This document shows, piece by piece, positions 1 through 5,538 of a stretch of DNA of 5,538 bases. Every line of letters begins with the position of its first letter. The first letter of the stretch is position 1. This DNA comes from Pseudomonadota bacterium (lineage in GTDB: Bacteria; Pseudomonadota; Alphaproteobacteria; Rhizobiales; Beijerinckiaceae): NCBI GenBank assembly GCA_023452965.1, contig JAEXUU010000742.1:1-5538 (forward strand), in the 5' to 3' direction. The translations under genes were made by a program, and so were the position numbers. Below the pieces are notes generated by a model that was not told where the DNA came from, did no database searches, and worked only from the letters and a program-made list of their open reading frames with translations.

Positions 1-845
1 CGTTCGCTCTGGCCGAGTTCGCCCGAAAGCGAGACCGCCGCAAAGCCGCGCTCGAGCAATGCGGCCTCGAGATGGCGCACCGCATTGCGGGTGTTGCAGA
101 ACACCAGCGCGCAGGCAGCGTCATGGAAGCGCAGCAGGTTGACGACCGCGAGCTCAGCTTCCTTCGGGTAAACCCGGACCGCCTTGTATTCGATGTCGGC
201 ATGGCCGCGATCGGCTCCGGCGACCTCGATGCGCAGAGCGTCGCGCTGATAGCTCTTGGCGAGCGCGATGATCGCCTTGGGCAGCGTCGCCGAGAACAGC
301 AGGCTGCGCCGGTCCTCGGGAGCGGTCTTCAGGATGAATTCGAGATCATCACGGAAGCCGAGATCGAGCATCTCGTCGGCCTCGTCGAGCACGACCGCGC
401 GCAGCTCGGAGACGTCGAGCCGCCCCCGCTCGATATGATCGCGCAGGCGGCCGGGCGTGCCGACCACGATATGAGCCCCCTCGTCGAGCAAGGCGGCCTC
501 GCGGCGCGGATCCATGCCGCCGACGCAGGAGATCACGCGGGCATTGGCCTGCTGGTAGAGCCAGTTCAGCTCGCGCTGGACCTGGAGTGCAAGTTCGCGC
601 GTCGGCGCGATGATCAGCGCCAGCGGCTTGCCGGCCCGGCCGAGCGTCTCGGCGCCGTCGAGCAGGGTCTCGCCGATGGCGAGCCCGTAGGCCACGGTCT
701 TGCCGGAGCCGGTCTGCGAGGAGACGAGCAGGTCACGCCCGGCCGCCGCGGCTTCGAGCACCGCGTTCTGGACCGGCGTCGGCTCGCTGTAATTGCGTTC
801 GGCGAGCGCACGCGCGAGCGGCGGGCTCGTGGAGATGAAGGACAT
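1..845 (-). CDS. DEAD-box ATP-dependent RNA helicase, N-terminal part (runs off left edge)
   Basis: This is a superfamily 2 RNA helicase that would use ATP to unwind short RNA duplexes in the cytoplasm, typically in ribosome assembly, mRNA turnover or cold adaptation. The 281 visible codons carry the motifs in order: Q motif (PTPVQ, residues 22-26), motif I/Walker A (SQTGSGKT, 43-50), Ia (PTREL, 81-85), GG (109-110), Ib (TPGR, 130-133), motif II (DEAD, 154-157), motif III (SAT, 185-187), and the start of the second RecA domain with motif IV (LVFCNTR, 247-253). Motifs V and VI and the C-terminal extension that would separate DeaD/CsdA-, DbpA- and RhlE-type enzymes lie outside the window, so no symbol is given. 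The ATG at 845-843 is chosen because an in-frame TAA lies five codons upstream and an AAGG sits 10 nt before it. The gene is divergent from the hydrolase gene across 232 bp. Confidence 0.95.
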   Translation of the reverse strand, partial: MSFISTSPPLARALAERNYSEPTPVQNAVLEAAAAGRDLLVSSQTGSGKTVAYGLAIGETLLDGAETLGRAGKPLALIIAPTRELALQVQRELNWLYQQANARVISCVGGMDPRREAALLDEGAHIVVGTPGRLRDHIERGRLDVSELRAVVLDEADEMLDLGFRDDLEFILKTAPEDRRSLLFSATLPKAIIALAKSYQRDALRIEVAGADRGHADIEYKAVRVYPKEAELAVVNLLRFHDAACALVFCNTRNAVRHLEAALLERGFAAVSLSGELGQSE

Positions 846-865
846 CGATGTCAGGCCTTAGGTTC

Positions 866-879
866 CAGCCGGCCGGCTG
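866..879. repeat. 14-bp perfect palindrome just upstream of the helicase start
   Basis: The sequence cagccggccggctg is identical to its reverse complement. It ends about 20 bp upstream of the helicase ATG, so it would lie in the helicase mRNA leader or overlap its control region. With no loop and no T-run it does not look like a terminator. It could be a binding site for a dimeric regulator or merely a product of GC-rich composition, and I cannot tell which. Confidence 0.35.
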
Positions 880-962
880 CCGGCGCGGAGATCGAAGGGC
901 AGCGCCGGACACGGCACCGCGATATTGCGCTGCACATAGAGGAAAACGCGGAAAAAGGGAAT

Positions 963-1010
963 GCGGCATCGGCCGGCCCCGCATGCGGCAGCGGAGGCCG
1001 GCCATGCTGC
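963..1010. repeat. GC-rich imperfect hairpin in the divergent intergenic region
   Basis: The core is GGCCGGCC at 971-978 paired with GGCCGGCC at 996-1003. It extends outward with GCAT (966-969) to ATGC (1004-1007) past a one-base bulge at 970, and then to 963-965 and 1008-1010 with one imperfect pair. The 17-nt loop contains a second perfect palindrome, CCGCATGCGG (979-988). Read on the minus strand towards the helicase, the stem is followed by a pyrimidine-rich stretch with U5 (956-952) and U4 (946-943). This resembles a poorly spaced intrinsic terminator or attenuator. On the plus strand it lies about 70 bp before the hydrolase start. The structure is seen directly; the function is inference. 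Confidence 0.5.
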
Positions 1011-1063
1011 CCGTTCCGTTGCCCGCGTCGAGAGCCGCGTGATCTAACAAGTGTCACCGGAGC

Positions 1064-1067
1064 GGAG
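1064..1067 (+). promoter_or_regulatory. Ribosome binding site deciding the hydrolase start
   Basis: GGAG lies 10 nt before the ATG at 1078, with a second GGAG at 1059-1062. No purine-rich Shine-Dalgarno sequence precedes the in-frame GTG at 1051, and both GGAG copies lie downstream of that GTG. This favours the ATG as the real start. Confidence 0.55.
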
Positions 1068-1077
1068 ATCGGCGGGC

Positions 1078-1896
1078 ATGAGCGAGACTTGGCGGCGTTT
1101 CGGACCCTATGACGTGCTCATCCTGGACGATGGCGTCTTCGAGGCGCCGCTCGATGTCCTGATCCATGCCGAAGGCGAAGCCGCTCGCGACGGGGCCGTG
1201 ACGCGCTGGGCCAAGCCGAACGTCCGCATCCCCGTCAACTGCTTCGCCCTGAAGGGCGCCGACGGCATCACGCTGATCGATGCCGGCACCGGCCCTTCCT
1301 GGGGCGAGGCGATGGGTCATGCGCCCGCCGCGATGGCCAAGGCAGGCATCGCCCCCGAACAGGTCGAGCGTGTCCTGATCACGCATCTTCACGGCGACCA
1401 TGCGCTCGGCCTGTTCGACGGCGAACGCGCCCGTTTTCCAAACGCCCTGATCATCGTGCCCGAGGCAGATTTCGGCTTCTTCGGAAACGAAGGCAATCGC
1501 GCGCAGACACCAGACAACCGGCAGGGAGGCTTTGCCATCACCGCAGCGGTGAAGAAGCACTATGGCGACCGCCTCCATTCCGCCCCGGCAGGCAGCGTGC
1601 GGCCCGGTATCACGCTGATCCCGCTCCCCGGCCACACCGCCGGCCATAGCGGCTATCTGATCGAGGGCGAAGAGAGCCTGCTGCTCTGGGGCGATGCGCT
1701 CCATCTCTCCGACCTGCAGGCCACCGATCCGAATATCGGCTTCATCTACGATTTCGACGCCGCCACTGCCTGCGCCTCCCGTAGTGCCGTTCTCGAACGG
1801 GCCGCGCGCGAAGGCTGGATCGTTTCAGGCGGTCATATCGAAGGCTTCAGGCGGGTGATCGAGAAAGGCACGGGGTACGAACTGACCCCGGCCTGA
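1078..1896 (+). CDS. Metallo-beta-lactamase-fold hydrolase (AHL lactonase / OPHC2-like group)
   Basis: This 272-residue protein is a cytoplasmic-looking hydrolase of the metallo-beta-lactamase fold, with no signal peptide or membrane segment. All seven residues of the usual dinuclear metal site are visible: HLHGDH gives H103, H105, D107 and H108; PGHTAGH gives H186; WGDALH gives D206; SGGHIEGF gives H253. TLIDAG (65-70) is the conserved strand before the site. The 'PVNCF' start of the fold, the 'FPNA' stretch after the metal motif and the 'WGDALHLSDLQ' block recall the branch containing N-acyl-homoserine-lactone lactonases and methyl-parathion-hydrolase/OPHC2-like enzymes. The real substrate cannot be read from sequence; a lactone, an ester or a phosphotriester are all possible. 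Length suits the family. An upstream in-frame GTG (1051) would add nine residues but lacks a ribosome site. The gene converges on recN. Confidence 0.93.
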   Translation: MSETWRRFGPYDVLILDDGVFEAPLDVLIHAEGEAARDGAVTRWAKPNVRIPVNCFALKGADGITLIDAGTGPSWGEAMGHAPAAMAKAGIAPEQVERVLITHLHGDHALGLFDGERARFPNALIIVPEADFGFFGNEGNRAQTPDNRQGGFAITAAVKKHYGDRLHSAPAGSVRPGITLIPLPGHTAGHSGYLIEGEESLLLWGDALHLSDLQATDPNIGFIYDFDAATACASRSAVLERAAREGWIVSGGHIEGFRRVIEKGTGYELTPA

Positions 1897-1901
1897 AGGC
1901 C

Positions 1902-3590
1902 TCAGCCGCGTATCCCGGCAGCGGCGAGCAGCCTTGCCGCCGCCGCCCTCGCCTCCTCGGTGATCGACGCTCCGGCGAGCATGCGGGCGATCTCCTCGCG
2001 GCGCGTCTCCACTTCCAGCGGCGTGACGCGGGTGACCGTGCGTTCCTTGGCGTCCTCGCCCGCCTGCGCGGATTTCGCGATCAGGAAGTGGCGGCCGGCC
2101 TTGGCCGCGACCTGCGGCGCATGCGTCACCGAGACGACCTGCACCCGGGCCGCCAGCCGCGCCAGCCGCTCCCCGATCGCATCCGCGACGGCACCACCGA
2201 CACCCGTATCGATCTCGTCGAAGACCAGGGTCGGCGCCGAGCCGCGCTCGGCCAGCACGCCCTTCCGCGCCAGCATGAAGCGCGAGAGCTCGCCGCCGGA
2301 CGCGACCTTCATCATCGGCCCGGGCCGAGTTCCCGGGTTGGTCTCCACCCAGAACTCGACGCGGTCGAAGCCTTCCGGTCCCCGCGCCTCGGAATCGCTG
2401 TCGATCTGCGTGATGAAACGCGCCCGCTCCAGCTTCAGCGGCGGCAGCTCGATCTTGACGGCGGCGTCGAGCGCAGCGGCTGCACGAACCCGCCCGGCCG
2501 ACAAAGCGGTCGCCCCGGCGATATAGGCAGCTTCCGCTTCGGCGAGCTCGGCTTCCAGCCGCTTCAGCGAGCCTTCGCTCTCGTCGAGCGCGGCGAGATC
2601 GGCCGCCATGGTCTCGGCCAGCGCCGGCAGGGCATCGACCGGCACGTCGAACTTCCGCGCCGCGGCACGCAAGGCGAACAGCCTTTCCTCGACCCGCTCG
2701 AGCACGCGCGGATCGTATTCGGCGGCGCGCATCGCCGCAGCGAGCACCTCGCCCGCCTCCTCCAGCGCAACGATCGCAGTGTTCAGCGCCGCCGTCGAGG
2801 GATCGATCAGCTCGGGCGCCTGCGTCGCCCGGCGTTCGAGCCGGCGCAGCACGCCCGAGAGCGCCGCCATCGGCGAGGCGGAACCGCCGACAGCCTCGTA
2901 GGCCTCGGAGATGTCGCGGGCGACCTTCTCGGCCTGCATCATGCCCTGGCGCTGGCCCGCCAGCGCCTCCTCCTCGCCCGGCTCCGGGGCGAGTTTGCCG
3001 AGTTCGGCGACGGCATGGCGCAGGAAATCAGCCTCCTTGCGCGCCGTCTCGACCCGCATGCGCTGGCTCTGCAGGGCCTGCCGGGCGCGCTTCAGCACGT
3101 CGCTGGCCTGGGCGACTTCGCCGGCCTGCCGCGTCAGCTCGCCGAAATCGTCGAGGATGGAACGGTGCTGGGCCGGGGCGGTCAGCGCCCGGTCGTCATG
3201 CTGGCCATGAATCTCGACCAGCGCCGCGCCGACCATGCGCAGGATCTGGACGCTGACCGGCTGGTCGTTGATGAAGGCGCGGGGGCGTCCGTCGGCATAT
3301 TGCACCCGGCGCAGAATCAGATCGCCGTCGGTGTCGATTTCCTGCGCCTGCGCCAATGCGCGCGCCGGATGCTCGAGCGGCAGATCGAAGACGGCGCTGA
3401 CCTGCCCTTGCGTCTCGCCATGGCGGACGAGGCCTCCATCGCCGCGCCCGCCGAGCGCCAGCGCGAAACCGTCGAGCAGAATCGATTTTCCGGCGCCGGT
3501 CTCGCCGGTGAGGACGCTGAGCCCGTCATGAAAGGCCAGATCGAGCCGGTCGATCAGAACGATGTCGCGGATCGAGAGCTGGGCGAGCAT
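1902..3590 (-). CDS. recN: DNA repair protein RecN
   Basis: This is a 562-residue SMC-like ATPase acting at DNA double-strand breaks in recombinational repair, close to the roughly 550 residues of E. coli RecN. The N-terminus matches the family start (MLAQLSIRDIVLIDRLDL), followed by Walker A GETGAGKS at 29-36 and the IHGQHD motif at 127-132. A long, Ala/Glu/Arg-rich helical middle (about 150-380) should form the coiled-coil arms. The C-terminal ATPase half has the ABC-type signature ASGGELSR at 430-437, Walker B LVFDEIDTGVGG at 455-466 and the H-loop VTHAPQVA at 488-495. All catalytic elements look intact. The ATG fits the family N-terminus although no clear Shine-Dalgarno sequence precedes it, suggesting weak initiation or leadered translation from a bamD transcript. 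No alphaproteobacterial LexA box (GTTC-N7-GTTC) is visible upstream. bamD lies 113 bp upstream on the same strand. Confidence 0.98.
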   Translation of the reverse strand: MLAQLSIRDIVLIDRLDLAFHDGLSVLTGETGAGKSILLDGFALALGGRGDGGLVRHGETQGQVSAVFDLPLEHPARALAQAQEIDTDGDLILRRVQYADGRPRAFINDQPVSVQILRMVGAALVEIHGQHDDRALTAPAQHRSILDDFGELTRQAGEVAQASDVLKRARQALQSQRMRVETARKEADFLRHAVAELGKLAPEPGEEEALAGQRQGMMQAEKVARDISEAYEAVGGSASPMAALSGVLRRLERRATQAPELIDPSTAALNTAIVALEEAGEVLAAAMRAAEYDPRVLERVEERLFALRAAARKFDVPVDALPALAETMAADLAALDESEGSLKRLEAELAEAEAAYIAGATALSAGRVRAAAALDAAVKIELPPLKLERARFITQIDSDSEARGPEGFDRVEFWVETNPGTRPGPMMKVASGGELSRFMLARKGVLAERGSAPTLVFDEIDTGVGGAVADAIGERLARLAARVQVVSVTHAPQVAAKAGRHFLIAKSAQAGEDAKERTVTRVTPLEVETRREEIARMLAGASITEEARAAAARLLAAAGIRG

Positions 3591-3625
3591 GAGGCGGACT
3601 CAGCCGGTGTGCGGGTTCTGGGCAT

Positions 3626-3652
3626 GCCCGGCCGACACGGGCCGGTCCGGGC
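3626..3652. repeat. Hairpin between bamD and recN
   Basis: GCCCGGCCG (3626-3634) pairs with CGGtCCGGGC (3643-3652) to give nine GC pairs with a single bulged base at 3646 and an 8-nt loop. On the minus strand the stem is followed by ATGCCCAGAACC, with no U-tract, so it is not a classical intrinsic terminator. It may slow transcription, protect the upstream mRNA end from 3' exonucleases, or be chance in very GC-rich DNA. It would affect the relative levels of bamD and recN if both are on one transcript. Confidence 0.45.
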
Positions 3653-3703
3653 AGCTGGATGCCGGGGCGTGCACGGACGGACCGTTGCCGCTCGCCCGCC
3701 GAC

Positions 3704-4615
3704 TCAGCGGATCAGGCCGGTGACGGTGCGGCTGAACCCGTTGAACAGCCGGCTGATGTAGGAGCCGCGATCCTCGCGCGGCTGCAACCCGCCGCTTTCG
3801 AGCAGCACATAGGCGTCCTTGTACCAGGGGCTGTCGGGGAAATTGTGCCCGAGCACCGCCGCAGCGGTCTGCGCCTCGTTGGTGATGCCGAGCGCCATAT
3901 AGGCCTCGGTCAGGCGCATCAGCGCCTCCTCGACATGGCGCGTCGTCTGGTACTTGGTGATCACGTCGCGGAACCGGTTCACGGCGCCGGGATAATTGCG
4001 CTTCTCGAGATAGAAGCGGCCGACATTCATCTCCTTGCCGGCCAGCTGGTCGCGCGCGACCAGCATCTTCTCGCGGACGTCAACGACGTATTCGGACCTC
4101 GGATAACGGTCGAGCAGCTCCTGCATCGCCCGCAGCGCCTGCTCCGTCCGCTCCTGGTCGCGCGTCGCGTCCGGGATCTGGGTAAAGTAGGACATCGCCA
4201 TGATGTACTGCGCATAGGCGGCATCCGGACTCGCCGGGTTCTGCGCCAGGAAGCGCTTGGACGCGGTGATCGCGTCGTCCCACTTGCTCGCCTGGTAGTT
4301 CGTATAGGCAGTGAGGATCAGGCCCTTGCGCGAATAGGGCGAGAACGGCGCCTGCTTGTCGATCTCCTCGAACTTCTTGGTCGCGCCCTCGCTGTCGCCG
4401 TTCTGCATGCGGGCCAGGCCCTCATTGTACAGCTTGTCAGCCGGCACGGTCGGCAGCACTTCCGGCTTGTAGACCTCAGGCTTGTCGAACGGGTTCATCG
4501 AGCTCAGCGTATCGCAGCCGCCGAGCGCAGCCGCCAGCGAGAACACGAGCGCAAGCCGCCTGCCGCCGCTCGCCATTTCGCCGGTATTGAATGTCTTCAG
4601 CCGCATGACGCTCAC
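3704..4615 (-). CDS. bamD: Outer membrane protein assembly factor BamD (lipoprotein)
   Basis: This is the 303-residue lipoprotein component of the BAM complex, which works with BamA to fold and insert beta-barrel proteins into the outer membrane from the periplasmic side. The N-terminus has basic residues (RR at 19-20), a hydrophobic segment (21-31) and a lipobox LGGC with the lipidated cysteine at 34. The mature protein is a series of TPR-like helical pairs covering about 58-265, starting with 'ADKLYNEGLARMQNGD' and including the typical 'PDATRDQERTEQA' stretch (148-160). Residue +2 after the cysteine is Asp, which in E. coli would signal inner-membrane retention. The start is a GTG at 4615, preferred over the ATG three codons later because AAGGA lies 8 nt upstream of the GTG. 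The gene lies 166 bp after lpxC and 113 bp before recN, the usual alphaproteobacterial order. Confidence 0.96.
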   Translation of the reverse strand: MSVMRLKTFNTGEMASGGRRLALVFSLAAALGGCDTLSSMNPFDKPEVYKPEVLPTVPADKLYNEGLARMQNGDSEGATKKFEEIDKQAPFSPYSRKGLILTAYTNYQASKWDDAITASKRFLAQNPASPDAAYAQYIMAMSYFTQIPDATRDQERTEQALRAMQELLDRYPRSEYVVDVREKMLVARDQLAGKEMNVGRFYLEKRNYPGAVNRFRDVITKYQTTRHVEEALMRLTEAYMALGITNEAQTAAAVLGHNFPDSPWYKDAYVLLESGGLQPREDRGSYISRLFNGFSRTVTGLIR

Positions 4616-4623
4616 TTCATCCG

Positions 4624-4628
4624 TCCTT
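4624..4628 (-). promoter_or_regulatory. Shine-Dalgarno AAGGA deciding the GTG start of bamD
   Basis: AAGGA on the minus strand is 8 nt before the GTG at 4615-4613 but 17 nt before the first in-frame ATG (4606-4604), so it supports the GTG. An out-of-frame ATG-AAG-TGA mini-ORF (4620-4612) lies between the site and the start and overlaps the GTG. Confidence 0.6.
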
Positions 4629-4726
4629 CAGCGCCGCTTTCGAAGGCGGGCGAAAATGGCTTTACTCCAGAAGTCACCGTTTCGCCAACCGTGAAGGGCG
4701 CTTCATGCAATGCAAATCGCCACCGT

Positions 4727-4742
4727 GCTTCCGACAGGAAGC
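4727..4742. repeat. Small perfect hairpin in the lpxC-bamD gap
   Basis: GCTTCC (4727-4732) and GGAAGC (4737-4742) form a 6-bp stem with a 4-nt loop about 40 bp after the lpxC stop. No T-run follows on the minus strand, so it is at best a weak pause or mRNA-processing structure. The rest of the 166-bp gap shows no convincing promoter; TTGGCG followed after 18 bp by TAAAGC is only a faint match. Confidence 0.3.
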
Positions 4743-4781
4743 CGGCGAATGCAAGGCGCGGCGTCGCGTGATCGCCGGATT

Positions 4782-5538
4782 TCAGTGCAGATCGGGCGCC
4801 AGAGCCGCCGGCATCGGAGCACCGGCTGCCATCTGGACGGCGCGCGGCGCGTAGACCGGCTCGGCCTCGACGATCGCATAATTGGCGCGGTCGGCGAACA
4901 GGGCCTCGAGGATGCGCACATTCATGCGATGGCCGCCGCAATAGGAGCGGAACTCACCGAGAATCGGATAGCCGGCCAGTGCGAGGTCACCGACCGCATC
5001 GAGCACCTTGTGGCGCACGAACTCGTCGGCATAGCGCAGGCCCTCGGGATTGATCACCTTGTCCTCGCCGATGGCGACGGTGTTGTCGAGCGAGGCGCCG
5101 AGCGCGAAGCCGGCCTTCCAGAGCTGCTCGACATCGCGCATGAAGCCGAAGGTGCGGGCCCGCGAGATCTCGCTGGCATAGGCGGCAGGATCGAGGTCGA
5201 AGATCTTGCGCTGGCGGCCGATGGCAGGGCTGTCGAAATCGATCTCGACATCGAGGCGGAAACCCGACTCGGACGGCGCCAGCTCGGCGAAGGCGCGGCC
5301 GTGCTCGATACGGACCGGACGCAGGACCTTGAGATAGCGGCGGGCGGCACCGAGGGCGACGATGCCCGCAGCTTCGATGGCCGTGACGAACTCGGTGGCG
5401 CTGCCGTCCATGATCGGCATTTCCGGCCCGTCGATCTCGACCAGCACATTGTCGAGCCCGAGACCGGCGCAAGCCGACATCAGATGCTCGATGGTGGCGA
5501 CCGAACCGGAAGCCTGCTCGCCGACGACGGTGCAGAGC
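4782..5538 (-). CDS. lpxC: UDP-3-O-acyl-N-acetylglucosamine deacetylase LpxC, lacking its N-terminus (runs off right edge)
   Basis: LpxC is the zinc-dependent cytoplasmic deacetylase that removes the acetyl group from UDP-3-O-acyl-GlcNAc, the committed step of lipid A synthesis. The 251 visible residues run from LCTVVGEQ to the stop; the first part of domain I (about 60 residues) is outside the window. The zinc ligands are visible as IEHL (His at 5486-5484) and HKVLDAVGDL (His at 5012-5010, Asp at 5000-4998). The catalytic-site His is in GGHRMN (4931-4929). Other family blocks are PIMDGSATEFV and RTFGFMRDVEQLW. The reading frame is open to the window edge, so the Met at 5480 is internal: E. 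coli LpxC has the equivalent of both sides of this junction. The C-terminus has a short Ala/Pro-rich tail. bamD and recN follow in the same direction. Confidence 0.98.
   Translation of the reverse strand, partial: LCTVVGEQASGSVATIEHLMSACAGLGLDNVLVEIDGPEMPIMDGSATEFVTAIEAAGIVALGAARRYLKVLRPVRIEHGRAFAELAPSESGFRLDVEIDFDSPAIGRQRKIFDLDPAAYASEISRARTFGFMRDVEQLWKAGFALGASLDNTVAIGEDKVINPEGLRYADEFVRHKVLDAVGDLALAGYPILGEFRSYCGGHRMNVRILEALFADRANYAIVEAEPVYAPRAVQMAAGAPMPAALAPDLH

Noticed and set aside
910..965. Sigma-70-type promoter for the helicase (TTCCCT, 17 bp, TATGTG on the minus strand)
   Set aside because: The hexamers match the consensus too poorly to call, and alphaproteobacterial promoters cannot be assigned reliably from this alone.
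851..1057. A 68-codon minus-strand frame ending 5 nt before the helicase ATG, considered as a leader peptide gene
   Set aside because: It starts at a GTG without a visible ribosome site, runs through the hairpin, is Arg/Pro/Ser-rich and resembles no known small protein. It is more likely chance in GC-rich DNA.
1051..1077. Upstream GTG as an alternative start of the hydrolase
   Set aside because: It has no Shine-Dalgarno sequence, and the added residues (MSPERRSAG) do not look like part of the fold. The ATG at 1078 has GGAG 10 nt upstream.
72..1112. A 346-codon open frame on the plus strand opposite the helicase
   Set aside because: It lies mostly antisense to the DEAD-box motifs, then crosses the intergenic region and overlaps the hydrolase start. 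Composition is that of a shadow frame.
3591..3703. A LexA (SOS) operator upstream of recN
   Set aside because: The only GTTC/GAAC element (near 3615) lacks a partner at the 7-bp spacing of the alphaproteobacterial box, so SOS control from this gap is not supported.
2088..3761. A 557-codon open frame on the plus strand opposite recN
   Set aside because: It is antisense to a fully conserved RecN with all ATPase motifs. Long antisense frames are expected in GC-rich genes, and its translation is rich in Arg, Gly and Gln with no recognisable family.
3659..4771. A 370-codon open frame on the plus strand opposite bamD
   Set aside because: It is antisense to a clear BamD and shows no domain of its own.
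5478..5480. ATG at 5480 as the start of lpxC
   Set aside because: The frame stays open to the right edge and encodes conserved LpxC residues upstream, including the zinc-ligand IEHL block, so this Met is internal.

Overview
The window is GC-rich, almost entirely coding DNA that looks like an alphaproteobacterial chromosome, probably Hyphomicrobiales (a Bosea- or Methylobacterium-type lineage is a guess). The basis is the leftward order lpxC-bamD-recN, which is characteristic of the region downstream of the division/cell-wall cluster in Alphaproteobacteria, plus the style of the BamD and LpxC proteins. No RNA genes, CRISPR arrays, insertion sequences or phage genes are visible.

Layout from left to right: (1) positions 1-845, minus strand, the N-terminal 281 codons of a DEAD-box RNA helicase that runs off the left edge. 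(2) Positions 846-1077, a divergent intergenic region holding a short palindrome and a strong GC-rich hairpin. (3) Positions 1078-1896, plus strand, a complete metallo-beta-lactamase-fold hydrolase with a full dinuclear metal site. (4) Positions 1902-3590, minus strand, complete recN, tail-to-tail with the hydrolase gene and separated from it by 5 bp. (5) Positions 3591-3703, a short gap with a hairpin. (6) Positions 3704-4615, minus strand, complete bamD with a GTG start and a lipoprotein signal. (7) Positions 4616-4781, a gap with a small hairpin. (8) Positions 4782 to the right edge, minus strand, lpxC without its N-terminus.

lpxC (first committed step of lipid A synthesis) and bamD (outer-membrane protein assembly) both serve outer-membrane building and are transcribed in the same direction as recN (double-strand break repair). 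They probably form part of one transcription unit or a chain of linked units. The hydrolase and helicase genes are separate units on the far side of recN, where many alphaproteobacteria would carry ligA.

Overall this is a conserved housekeeping region. I see no convincing new system. The points worth a second look are the Asp at +2 of the BamD lipobox, the hairpin in the helicase leader, the unassigned substrate of the hydrolase, and the absence of ligA after recN.
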